DNA of 28,918 nucleotides from JBDRMN01 sp043812055 (GTDB taxonomy: Bacteria; Patescibacteriota; Gracilibacteria; JAHISY01). The stretch covers positions 1 through 28,918 of the forward strand of contig JBDRMN010000020.1 in assembly GCA_043812055.1 (NCBI GenBank). Direction: 5' to 3'. Position 1 is the first letter of the stretch, and each line of letters begins with the position of its first letter. Below, one piece after another: positions 8,096 through 13,994 of the stretch. Under the pieces are notes generated by a model. It made no database searches and was not told where the DNA came from. It was given only the letters and a program-made list of their open reading frames with translations. The translations under genes and the position numbers were made by a program.

Positions 8096-9109
8096 ATGTC
8101 AACAAAAGGCTTTGACAGTCTCGTAAATCCCTCGCAAAAAGACATTTGGCGCTATGCAAAACTTCTGGGGAATATTGGGGAGGGGAGCCAATTGTCGAGT
8201 GGACAAGATGAATTCACTCCGCTGGATAGAGTGGGGGACTTGCTGATCAAACGTGAAGACAAGAGCATCACCGGCTCTCATAAGTTTCGCAGTCTTGCCT
8301 ACCAACTCACGCATCTGCTTGCGGGTGGATGCACCAGGGCAGTCCTTTCCAGCTCGGGCAACGCCGCTATCAGCGCCTCTCACTATGCGGCACAAGCCGG
8401 AGTGAAACTTTTTACATTTCTCTCGGAGAAAACAGCTCCGGCGAAGCTGGCTGCTATTAAAACAGAAAACATAGTTCCAATTTTATCCAAAAAACCTTTG
8501 CGCCTGGCTAAATACGCAGCCGCTAAATACAATTTGCCAGATCTGCGGCCTTCCCGAGATCCCAACGCTGCCATCGGTTTTCGCTCACTCGGTTTCGAAT
8601 TATTCGAACAGAACTCTAAACTAGACAATATTTTTACATTCGTAACAAGCGGGGCGAGCCTAAAAGGAATCTCGGAGGCCTTCCGGAAGCTTGTGGAAAT
8701 GCGAGCAGTAGACAAGGTTCCGTGTCTCTTCGCTGTCTACTCGGAGGGCAAGCTGGCGGGTGGACTGAGCGGCGGATTAAAAAATAAGGAACAGATTGAA
8801 AAGGTTTGTCGGCAGAGTGGGGGAGGGCTGGTGGAAGTTTCGGATGCAGAAATCTCGAGTAGGGAGAATAGTTTCGGCACATCTGCCGAGGGGGTTGCCT
8901 CGCTCATCGCCGCCGAGAAGGTCAAACCGGGCGGTCAAACGGTTGTAATATTTACCGGGCGCAAGTGGCCAAAGGGGGAGTTTGATTCGAATAATTTTTT
9001 ACGTGCGGAAAATTTTGCGGATGTCGATAAAATAGTTTCCGCCATAGGCGGATGTCCTCCACAGGCGGATGAGCCTCTGGCTCAAGCCTGCGGCTCAGGT
9101 AGTTGGTAG
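8096..9109 (+). CDS. fold-type-II PLP enzyme, threonine-synthase-like
   Basis: About 337 aa. Visible parts are KREDKSITGSHKFRS, where K63 should be the PLP Schiff-base lysine, LSSSGNAAISASHYAAQAGVKLFTFL for the substrate/PLP ring loop, and FVTSGASLKGISEAF for the phosphate-binding loop. The family includes threonine synthase, cysteine synthase and threonine dehydratase; the motif spacing is closest to threonine synthase, but the protein is shorter and the reaction is not determined. The start could be 8066 (MARILRTCSQ), which would overlap the lysW-like start codon; 8096 is preferred. The last ~21 residues (IGGCPPQADEPLAQACGSGSW) are encoded by palindromic repeats and are probably acquired. 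The neighbours are a MurD-family ligase upstream and an ATP-grasp ligase downstream. Confidence 0.8.
   Translation: MSTKGFDSLVNPSQKDIWRYAKLLGNIGEGSQLSSGQDEFTPLDRVGDLLIKREDKSITGSHKFRSLAYQLTHLLAGGCTRAVLSSSGNAAISASHYAAQAGVKLFTFLSEKTAPAKLAAIKTENIVPILSKKPLRLAKYAAAKYNLPDLRPSRDPNAAIGFRSLGFELFEQNSKLDNIFTFVTSGASLKGISEAFRKLVEMRAVDKVPCLFAVYSEGKLAGGLSGGLKNKEQIEKVCRQSGGGLVEVSDAEISSRENSFGTSAEGVASLIAAEKVKPGGQTVVIFTGRKWPKGEFDSNNFLRAENFADVDKIVSAIGGCPPQADEPLAQACGSGSW
9039..9096. repeat. run of 3-nt-loop hairpins forming the C-terminus of the PLP enzyme
   Basis: Three hairpins follow each other: CCGCC-ATA-GGCGG (9039-9051), GAGCC-TCT-GGCTC (9071-9083) and AGCC-TGC-GGCT (9085-9095). They lie in the last 25 codons of the PLP-enzyme gene and just before its stop. 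The 3-nt loops match other modules in the window. Confidence 0.7.
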
Positions 9110-9156
9110 ATAGTAGATGGTAGTGAGTAGTGGAATTCTCAATCAGGTAGAATACC

Positions 9157-9206
9157 TTACCTGCTTTATTAACCTTACTAACCTTAGTAACTTTCGAAAC
9201 CTTCCT
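9157..9206. repeat. AACCTTA-type 9-bp repeat between genes
   Basis: The gap before the ATP-grasp gene holds TTATTAACC, TTACTAACC and TTAGTAACT units, then TTTCGAAACC. The reverse complement gives GGTTAATAAAG, shared with the KVNKVNK insert in carB, and AAGGTTAGTAAGG, shared with the bL28 tail. No promoter is obvious in this gap. Confidence 0.6.
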
Positions 9207-9208
9207 CG

Positions 9209-10243
9209 ATGCTTAAACTTCCGCGCAAAACCGTTTATCTGATCTCCCCCGATCCCCAGAAGATTGAGGGGCTCGAGCTGGCGTGGCCGCAGCTGAAGAT
9301 TTTTGTGAATAAACTCACTCCTTATCTTCGCAAAGCGCATGCGCGCGGGGCCGACATCACTAATCTCAAGCTACCCAGGATAAAGAAGACTTCCGAGCTG
9401 GTGCAGCACCTGCTGAACAAAAAGTTGCTCAAGCGGGGACACCGTATTTTGGTTTTCAAGAATCTACCCAAGATCGAAAAGCTGGCTCAAAAACACCACC
9501 TCGAAATTCTCATGCCGGAGGCCCGGTTTGTAAGCCTGTTGGAAGACAAAATTAATTTCGTGGACTTTTGTCACAAGCATGCTCTGCCGCTGCTGCCAAC
9601 GAAAATCAGCGAGCTGCAGCAAGTAATTTTCACCGAACCGATTGTGATCCAAACTCGCCGGGGTCATGCTGGCGAGTCGACATTTTTTGTCCGCTCGGCC
9701 CGGGAGCTTCAGGAGCTGAAGAAGAAAGCGGGAGCCTGGGTCGTGAAAATCACGCCGCTTATGAAGCTGCCCACTTTTTCGTTGAATTTTTGTGTTACTC
9801 GCGAAGGATTTTTCTCCACACAACCCTTTTACCAGATCACTGGAGATCCGGAGCTGAATCCGTTACCGGGAGGAACCGGCGGGATTGACTTTGGCCTGGC
9901 TCAAAGGCTACTTTCACTGGGAACCTTCGAGCGGATCTTTACTTTAGTCGACATGGTCGGCAATGCTCTCGAAAAAGTAGACTATCGCGGAATCGTGGGA
10001 GTTGACTTCCTCGTCGACGACGCCCGTAATCGTGTCCACCTGATTGAGCTGAATCCCCGTCTACTCAGTAACCTCGGCTTCGTCACCCAAAAACAATTCG
10101 CCAAAGGGGAGATCCCTTTGCTCACAATCCACCTACTCGAAATGCTAAACGCCGATTTACACGAGTACGATTTGCCGAGAATCAGCGGAGTGACGCGGGG
10201 TAGATTTGAGTTGCCGCATCCGGGGGCAGAGCTAATTTTTTAA
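9209..10243 (+). CDS. ATP-grasp carboxylate-amine ligase
   Basis: A 344-aa protein with ATP-grasp features: VIQTRRGHAGEST as the nucleotide-binding loop, a conserved-Lys strand WVVKITPLMK, GGTGGIDFG, and the metal-binding end of the fold GIVGVDFLVDD...VHLIELNPRLLSN with the Glu and Asn that bind Mg-ATP. Residues 1-100 form a variable N-terminal domain. Ligases of this kind join a carboxylate to an amine through an acyl phosphate. The substrate cannot be read from the sequence. The preceding genes encode a MurD-family ligase and a PLP enzyme, so a role in making or attaching an unusual amino acid or peptide is possible; this is inferred. A bidirectional terminator follows. Confidence 0.8.
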   Translation: MLKLPRKTVYLISPDPQKIEGLELAWPQLKIFVNKLTPYLRKAHARGADITNLKLPRIKKTSELVQHLLNKKLLKRGHRILVFKNLPKIEKLAQKHHLEILMPEARFVSLLEDKINFVDFCHKHALPLLPTKISELQQVIFTEPIVIQTRRGHAGESTFFVRSARELQELKKKAGAWVVKITPLMKLPTFSLNFCVTREGFFSTQPFYQITGDPELNPLPGGTGGIDFGLAQRLLSLGTFERIFTLVDMVGNALEKVDYRGIVGVDFLVDDARNRVHLIELNPRLLSNLGFVTQKQFAKGEIPLLTIHLLEMLNADLHEYDLPRISGVTRGRFELPHPGAELIF

Positions 10244-10259
10244 GGATCTAGACTAGGAT

Positions 10260-10283
10260 AAGTTAACCTCCCGGTTAACTTTT
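10260..10283. terminator. bidirectional terminator between convergent genes
   Basis: AAGTTAACC (10260-10268) and GGTTAACTT (10273-10281) form a perfect 9-bp stem with loop TCCC, followed by T residues. It lies between the convergent ATP-grasp (+) and DHQ synthase II (-) genes. Confidence 0.65.
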
Positions 10284-10319
10284 AATTTCAAAGCTCAAAA
10301 TCCAAATGTCAATTCAATG

Positions 10320-10400
10320 ACAAATTTCAAAAAAATAAATGTCAAATGTTTTGGGTTTTGACATTTGGGATTTGTCTGGAGTTTGGAGTTTGAAATTTGT
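10320..10400. repeat. nested inverted repeat, 81 bp
   Basis: Outer arms ACAAATTTCAAA (10320-10331) and TTTGAAATTTGT (10389-10400) are perfect complements. Inner arms AAATGTCAAA (10337-10346) and TTTGACATTT (10357-10366) are also perfect. The central wording (TTTTGGGTTTTG, GGGATTTG, TTGTCTGG) recurs at 24582-24622, so this is another dispersed intergenic repeat. It ends three bases from the DHQ synthase II stop. Confidence 0.75.
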
Positions 10401-10402
10401 AA

Positions 10403-11401
10403 TTACTTCTCGGTTATAGTTTCCTTTACCTTCACCCCAAAATGCCTCCCCGCATCCTCGACGTAAGCCAACACTTCGTCTCCTTTTTTTAAGTGTGTAA
10501 TCGAAATCGGTTTTCCATTTGCCTTGGTCAGACGGATCGTTTCGGCATTCTGCATCACGAGGGAAATTGATTTCGAACCGATTTTTCCCTTCACTAAGAG
10601 CATTGGTCTTTTCTCGATCTTCGCCCGACCGACAGCAAGAGGGAAAGTGTTGCCCTTTTCGTCCACGATCAAAACCTGTGAGCCGGACCGAACTTCATTC
10701 AGGTAACCGGTTTTGTTGTCCGGTAGGCGCACGTAAGCGTGCACCGCCCCCACGTTCACCCGGAAGGGCCGCGGATCGCAGTAAGGGCTTTGGACGTTTT
10801 CGTTAAAGACGAGAAACATTGCCGAGCTCGAATCCCCCGCCAAAATCCCCTGTCCGGGCCGGAGAATCGCCGCCGTGTCCACACAGACGCGATCAGCCAC
10901 TCCGAGAGCTTCTGTTGATTCGATCTTCGCACGAACGAGCTGGAGTTTTTCATTGTTGGCTTCGCGAACGATTTTCCCGGTCGCGACAATCTCAGCGGCC
11001 TTGTTGGTCTCGAGCAGCACTCCATCTGAACCGACCTCCATCGTTTCAAGCGCGAGCTTGGCCTTCTTGCTGTCCGGAACGGCTTGGATAATGTTTTTGG
11101 TTTTGGAGATCAGATTCTCGAGCGGGATAATGCTCCAATCTTTATTCCGAATAATTTTCCAAACCTTCTCTCCGGCAGCGACGATCTCGTTTTCCACTTC
11201 TTTTTTCGTAATCAAAAACTCCTTCGCGTCTCTCCCCAGCTTCAAGTCCCCATCCGGAGCGATCGTCGTGATTAACCCCAACTCTTTAGCTTTGGCCGAG
11301 AAGCCTTTTTTCAAAACTAAAGCATCGGCCCCGCTTTCGAGTGCGGCTGTGATGAGTTTCTTGTCCCATTGCGGGATTGCGACCCAGAAAAGTTTCTTCA
11401 T
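10403..11401 (-). CDS. 3-dehydroquinate synthase II (archaeal type)
   Basis: A 332-aa protein matching DHQ synthase II (the MJ1249 family, AroB'). Recognised segments are ALETMEVGSDGVLLE, ADRVCVDTAAILRPGQGILA, GDSSSAMFLVFNENVQSP, CDPRPFRVNVGAVHAYV, YLNEVRSGSQVLIVD and the C-terminal MQNAETIRLTKANGKPISI. In archaea this NAD-dependent enzyme makes 3-dehydroquinate from the C7 sugar ADH, bypassing DAHP and the usual AroB. It is slightly shorter than archaeal members (about 360). No partner ADH synthase or other shikimate gene is in the window, so either a full alternative pathway is encoded elsewhere or the enzyme does something else. It is transcribed alone, toward the terminator at 10260. Confidence 0.9.
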   Translation of the reverse strand: MKKLFWVAIPQWDKKLITAALESGADALVLKKGFSAKAKELGLITTIAPDGDLKLGRDAKEFLITKKEVENEIVAAGEKVWKIIRNKDWSIIPLENLISKTKNIIQAVPDSKKAKLALETMEVGSDGVLLETNKAAEIVATGKIVREANNEKLQLVRAKIESTEALGVADRVCVDTAAILRPGQGILAGDSSSAMFLVFNENVQSPYCDPRPFRVNVGAVHAYVRLPDNKTGYLNEVRSGSQVLIVDEKGNTFPLAVGRAKIEKRPMLLVKGKIGSKSISLVMQNAETIRLTKANGKPISITHLKKGDEVLAYVEDAGRHFGVKVKETITEK

Positions 11402-11449
11402 AAAACCGAGTTAAATACCTGTGAATTTTAGCATTTTTTAAAGCCAAAA

Positions 11450-11657
11450 CGCAGGTTCAGATTTGTCGAAGCCCCACTGAGCGGGGCGGAGATCCTGAGT
11501 CCGCCGCGGCGGACGAAGGGCAATCTGAACCGTAAGGTTTCTGTTCGATTTTGCCTGTCCTGCCTGCCCCGAGTTATACCGAGGGGAGTTTGCCGAAGGG
11601 TAAATCGAACCTGGTATCTGTTTATGTTTCATTCATGATTCAGATTCGAAACCTGCC
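11450..11657. repeat. MITE-like element, copy 1, with nested palindromes
   Basis: It begins ACGCAGGTTCAGATTTG and ends in a degenerate reverse copy (CAGATTCGAAACCTGC). Internally it carries two hairpins shared with the 24375 copy: arms GGTTCAGATT/AATCTGAACC and GTTCGATTT/AAATCGAAC, joined by GTAAGGTTTCT. In copy 2 these hairpins have 3-nt loops (TGC and TGT). In copy 1 about 53 bp of new palindromic sequence (11466-11520) sits in the first loop and about 47 bp (11554-11600) in the second. The first 27 bp (11450-11476) recur exactly, inverted, at the right end of copy 2 (24533-24559). Confidence 0.8.
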
Positions 11658-11707
11658 TTTGTTCCCTGTTCCCTAGCTGTTCCCTGAAACCTGTTCCCTG
11701 GAACCTG
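11658..11707. repeat. GTTCCCTG-type repeat before the MBL gene
   Basis: GTTCCCTGTTCCCTAG, GTTCCCTGAAACCTG and GTTCCCTGGAACCTG follow one another and abut MITE copy 1. The same words occur at 18760-18796, 19252-19346 and 24295-24367. Confidence 0.7.
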
Positions 11708-11724
11708 TGTTAGAATCCCCAGCG

Positions 11725-12294
11725 ATGCAAATCTCTTACTTCGGCGGAACCGGATTCCTCCTGAAAGGTGCTGAGACTAGTGTGGCACTCACGCTCCCGC
11801 CTGAGAAGATCGGTAGCAATGACATCGTGATCACGGGAACCGAAGATGAAAAAGTGAAAACCAGCGCGGAACAAAGCATCTTTGATTGGCCGGGTGAGTA
11901 CGAAGCGAAAGGTGTCAGTGTGGCCCTGATCCCAGTCGGCAAAGAAAAGCCTTCGCGAATTGCCAAGGTTATTGTTGATGAAATCGCCGTGGTGCATTTG
12001 AACGGCTTGACCGAGCCACTCACCGAAAGCGATGAAGAAAAAATCGGCAATACAGACGTTTTGCTTGTAAGTGTGGGCAAAGAAGCAGCGCTAAACAGTA
12101 AACAAATTCAAAACACGATCGAAGCCTTGGAACCCAAGATTGTCATACCGATGAATTTCAAGCCTGGTGAGGAAAAAGAATTTGCCAAGGCTCTCGGTTT
12201 TGGCGAGCTCGAAGAAGAAAGCGACCTGAGGTTAAAAGCCGGCGCTCTGCCGGGTGATCGCATGGAGCTCCGCATTTTGAGGTCCCGGAAATAA
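11725..12294 (+). CDS. degenerate MBL-fold (UlaG-like) protein without metal site
   Basis: A 189-aa protein starting at MQISYFGGTGFLLKG. The layout follows short UlaG-like metallo-hydrolases: a beta strand in place of YGHSCFLI, then DIVITGTEDEK in place of the HxHxDH strand, then FDWPGEYEAKGVSV (usually IDGPGEYE.KGV), and DVLLVSVGKE...ALEPKIVIPMNF at the end. All the His ligands are replaced, so it is probably not a metal hydrolase; it may be a structural or binding protein. A TGTTAGAAT -10-like sequence lies ~10 bp before the ATG, so the mRNA may be nearly leaderless. The longer frame from GTG 11707 would begin in repeat DNA. Confidence 0.8.
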   Translation: MQISYFGGTGFLLKGAETSVALTLPPEKIGSNDIVITGTEDEKVKTSAEQSIFDWPGEYEAKGVSVALIPVGKEKPSRIAKVIVDEIAVVHLNGLTEPLTESDEEKIGNTDVLLVSVGKEAALNSKQIQNTIEALEPKIVIPMNFKPGEEKEFAKALGFGELEEESDLRLKAGALPGDRMELRILRSRK

Positions 12295-12462
12295 AGCAAG
12301 CTGAAGCTGGTTTTTTTGAATCCGCTTCAGTCGAAGCGGTTGTTCCTTATAATCATTAGTCGCCTTATAATCTTTATAATCCTTCACCTGACCCCGTAGT
12401 TTCCTCCTTCGTTCGCCACGGCGAACTACGGAGGACAAGCAGCCACTCATTACTCACCCCAC
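12295..12462 (+). promoter_or_regulatory. promoter region of tRNA-Arg with three TATAAT boxes and palindromes
   Basis: TATAAT occurs at 12348, 12366 and 12375, in a CCTTATAATC-type repeat. A CCGCTTC-AGTC-GAAGCGG hairpin (12322-12339) may terminate the MBL gene. GTTCGCC-AC-GGCGAAC (12409-12424) sits inside longer arms CCGTAGTT/AACTACGG. Any of the TATAAT boxes could serve the tRNA at 12463, although the distances (82-115 bp) mean a 5' leader would be removed. Confidence 0.4.
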
Positions 12463-12537
12463 GTCCTCGTAGTTCAATGGATAGAACGGCCCCCTCCTAA
12501 GGGGCAAATGTAGGTTCGATTCCTATCGAGGGCACCA
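12463..12537 (+). tRNA. tRNA-Arg (anticodon CCT)
   Basis: The acceptor arms GTCCTCG and CGAGGGC pair over seven positions (one T-G), followed by discriminator A and an encoded CCA. The D arm is GTTC/GAAC, the anticodon stem GCCCC/GGGGC with loop CTCCTAA gives CCT, and the T loop is TTCGATT. It reads AGG codons. It lies 12 bp before the phosphodiesterase start. Confidence 0.95.
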
Positions 12538-12549
12538 GATAAAGCCCCC

Positions 12550-13029
12550 ATGCAAATCGCTGTTGTCTCCGACTCCCACGGCTCTCTCGATCGCCTGAGC
12601 GAGCTGCTAAAAAATCTCGCCGCAGCGGAAATTAAAAACGTAATCCATGCTGGAGATTTCACTGCGGATGGGATAACTGAAGTCTTGCAGAAATTTTCAG
12701 AACTTAATTTTTATATCGCCCGCGGGAATTGTGATGTGAACGAAGAAACTCTCGCCGCAGTCCGCGAGCTACCGAATGTTAAGTTGGATGAAGTCGTTGA
12801 AACAAAGATTGCTGGAGTGAAACTGGCAGCCGCCCACAGAGCAAAAGACCTCTCCGCAATCGAAGCTTCAGTTGTTATTTCCGGCCACACCCACATTCCC
12901 GAAGTGAGGCAGGAAGAAGAAAGGCTTTCCCTCAATCCGGGCAGCTTGATGGATGATGGGGGATACCTACTTTTGGATTTAGACAACCTAAGAGTAGAAA
13001 GAAAATTATTTAACCATTCTCTCGTTTAA
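12550..13029 (+). CDS. YfcE/MJ0936-family metallophosphodiesterase
   Basis: A 159-aa calcineurin-like phosphoesterase with all the metal-site motifs: VVSDSHGS at the N-terminus, VIHAGDFT, ARGNCDVN, SGHTHIPE and LNPGSL near the end. The family (YfcE, MJ0936) hydrolyses model phosphodiesters; the biological substrate is generally unknown. Length and motif order are normal. It follows tRNA-Arg closely and may be co-transcribed with it. The tRNA-Ser locus begins 20 bp downstream. Confidence 0.92.
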   Translation: MQIAVVSDSHGSLDRLSELLKNLAAAEIKNVIHAGDFTADGITEVLQKFSELNFYIARGNCDVNEETLAAVRELPNVKLDEVVETKIAGVKLAAAHRAKDLSAIEASVVISGHTHIPEVRQEEERLSLNPGSLMDDGGYLLLDLDNLRVERKLFNHSLV

Positions 13030-13048
13030 CAGTTAGAATAGCCCGCAC

Positions 13049-13110
13049 GGAGGGATCGCATAGTGGCCGAGTGCGCACGGCCCAAAGGGCCCCCTTTGGG
13101 GCTTGGAAAG
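13049..13110 (+). pseudogene. 5' half of tRNA-Ser(GGA), split by a palindromic module
   Basis: Bases 13049-13079 repeat the first 31 nt of the intact tRNA-Ser at 13372 exactly. Then comes a 22-bp double hairpin (GCCCAAAGGGC plus CCCCTTTGGGG, 13080-13101), and then CTTGGAAAG resumes the tRNA up to just past the anticodon. After that the sequence becomes the GIY-YIG gene. A TAGAAT -10-like box at 13034-13039 is placed as expected for the original tRNA promoter. This is an attachment-site-like partial copy, not a working tRNA. Confidence 0.85.
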
Positions 13111-13113
13111 AAA

Positions 13114-13386
13114 ATGTATTACATTTATATTCTCCAGAGCGCTAGGCATAACAAGTTTTATATCGGTGTAAGCAAGGACCTAAAGCATCGTCTAGATAAA
13201 CATAACTCAGGATCTTCAAGATCAACCAAACCTTATCAACCCTGGCAAATTATCTACACGGAAAAATTTGCCTCAAAAAATGAAGCTTACAAAAGAGAAT
13301 TTTATTTGAAGCATCCGCAGGGATACCAAAAAAAACTTAAAATTATCAAATCAAACAAAATTCGATCAAACGGAGGGATCGCATAG
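13114..13386 (+). CDS. GIY-YIG nuclease-domain protein, embedded in a tRNA-Ser locus
   Basis: A 90-aa single-domain protein with the GIY-YIG signature: YYIYILQS (GIY strand), KFYIGVSKDLKHRLDKHN (YIG strand and catalytic Arg), then the conserved STKPYQPW and a Glu helix (NEAYKREFYLK). Small members of this family (UPF0213/YhbQ-like) are widespread, and their function is not well fixed; other GIY-YIG proteins are homing endonucleases. Its start codon comes four bases after the 5' tRNA-Ser fragment, and its stop TAG lies inside the intact tRNA-Ser (13384-13386), so its last residues are tRNA-encoded. The longer frame from 13063 would run through the tRNA fragment and is unlikely. The arrangement suggests a ~323-bp unit inserted at the tRNA gene. 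Confidence 0.9.
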   Translation: MYYIYILQSARHNKFYIGVSKDLKHRLDKHNSGSSRSTKPYQPWQIIYTEKFASKNEAYKREFYLKHPQGYQKKLKIIKSNKIRSNGGIA

Positions 13387-13461
13387 TGGCCGAGTGCGCA
13401 CGCTTGGAAAGCGTGTAGGCGGGCAACCGTCTCGGGGGTTCGAATCCCCCTCCCTCCGCCA
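13372..13461 (+). tRNA. tRNA-Ser (anticodon GGA)
   Basis: The acceptor GGAGGGA/TCCCTCC pairs perfectly, with discriminator G and an encoded CCA. The anticodon stem CACGC/GCGTG carries loop TTGGAAA (anticodon GGA, reading UCC/UCU). A long class II variable arm is present, and the T arm is GGGGG-TTCGAAT-CCCCC. A partial 5' copy lies upstream (13049) and a 3' copy downstream (13613). A clear promoter directly before this copy is not seen; transcription may come from upstream, through the GIY-YIG gene. Confidence 0.95.
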
Positions 13462-13612
13462 GCAAAACAGGTTCCCCCGCAAAGCGGGGGGTTCTGGTTT
13501 GCAGGAGGACGGGCGGCGAGAACTCACGCCGAGAAGGAAGTAGGCCAAAATCAAGCACTCGGATTCCGGGGCGGCCCGCAAAGAAACCAAAGATCAGCAC
13601 AACCATGAGCTA
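13462..13612. other. spacer between tRNA-Ser and its 3' copy
   Basis: It contains CCCCCGC-AAA-GCGGGGG (13474-13490), a perfect 7-bp hairpin with a 3-nt loop like the other modules and without a T-run. The rest has no supported gene on either strand; the ORFs seen here are antisense to the tRNA and are the common spurious type. Confidence 0.5.
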
Positions 13613-13636
13613 GTTTCAATCCCCCTCCTTCCGCCA
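13613..13636 (+). repeat. partial copy of the tRNA-Ser 3' end (T arm, acceptor, CCA)
   Basis: GTTTCAATCCCCCTCC...CCGCCA matches the tRNA-Ser T loop to CCA (13438-13461) with two differences. It lies 176 bp downstream in the same orientation, next to the rpmB stop, as expected for an att-type duplication left by integration at a tRNA 3' end. Confidence 0.75.
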
Positions 13637-13638
13637 TT

Positions 13639-13920
13639 TTATTTTTTAGCAGTAGGTTTCTTTTCTTCCTTCTCAACCTTACTAACCTTATCCACCTTAG
13701 CAACCTTCTCCTGTTCGACAACTTGTTTCTCAACAATTTTCTTTTCTTTCTCGGGCTTCTTCAAAGTTCTCAGACAGGCCGCACAAATCAAAACTTTTCT
13801 CCCGCCAAACTTTTTCGAAACCAGGTTGGGCAGGAATCGGCGCTTGGTTCGACGTTTCGAGTGACTCACATTATGACCGGCGACTGGTCGCTTGCCACAA
13901 AGATTACAAATCTTGCTCAT
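13639..13920 (-). CDS. rpmB: 50S ribosomal protein bL28 with repeat-encoded tail
   Basis: A 93-aa protein beginning MSKICNLCGKRPVAGHNVSHSKRRTKRRFLPNL, followed by the second zinc pair CAACLRTLKK; this is the Zn-binding form of bL28. The core is ~58 residues. The last ~35 are a charged tail (KVAKVDKVSKVEKEEKKPTAKK) encoded by 9-bp AAGGTTnnn units, the same repeat family found in carB and between genes. The start at 13920 fits the family; the longer frame from 13995 would overlap the start of the divergent protease gene. The stop lies two bases from the tRNA-Ser 3' copy. Confidence 0.95.
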   Translation of the reverse strand: MSKICNLCGKRPVAGHNVSHSKRRTKRRFLPNLVSKKFGGRKVLICAACLRTLKKPEKEKKIVEKQVVEQEKVAKVDKVSKVEKEEKKPTAKK

Positions 13921-13936
13921 GTTAAAATTCTTTAAA

Positions 13937-13960
13937 GTCCCAAAGGGATCCCTGCGGGAC
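13937..13960. repeat. double-hairpin module in the rpmB-S2P promoter gap
   Basis: Two hairpins with identical TCCC/GGGA arms and 3-nt loops sit side by side: TCCC-AAA-GGGA (13938-13948) and TCCC-TGC-GGGA (13949-13959), with G and C closing the outside. The whole 75-bp divergent spacer must also hold the rpmB and protease promoters. Confidence 0.75.
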
Positions 13961-13994
13961 CGCGTGATTCTAACCAAAAAAGTAGCTTCTATCA

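Noticed and set aside
13346..13606. Minus-strand ORFs with GGFEPPRRLPAY-type sequence
   Set aside because: These are antisense translations of tRNA-Ser, a common false protein.
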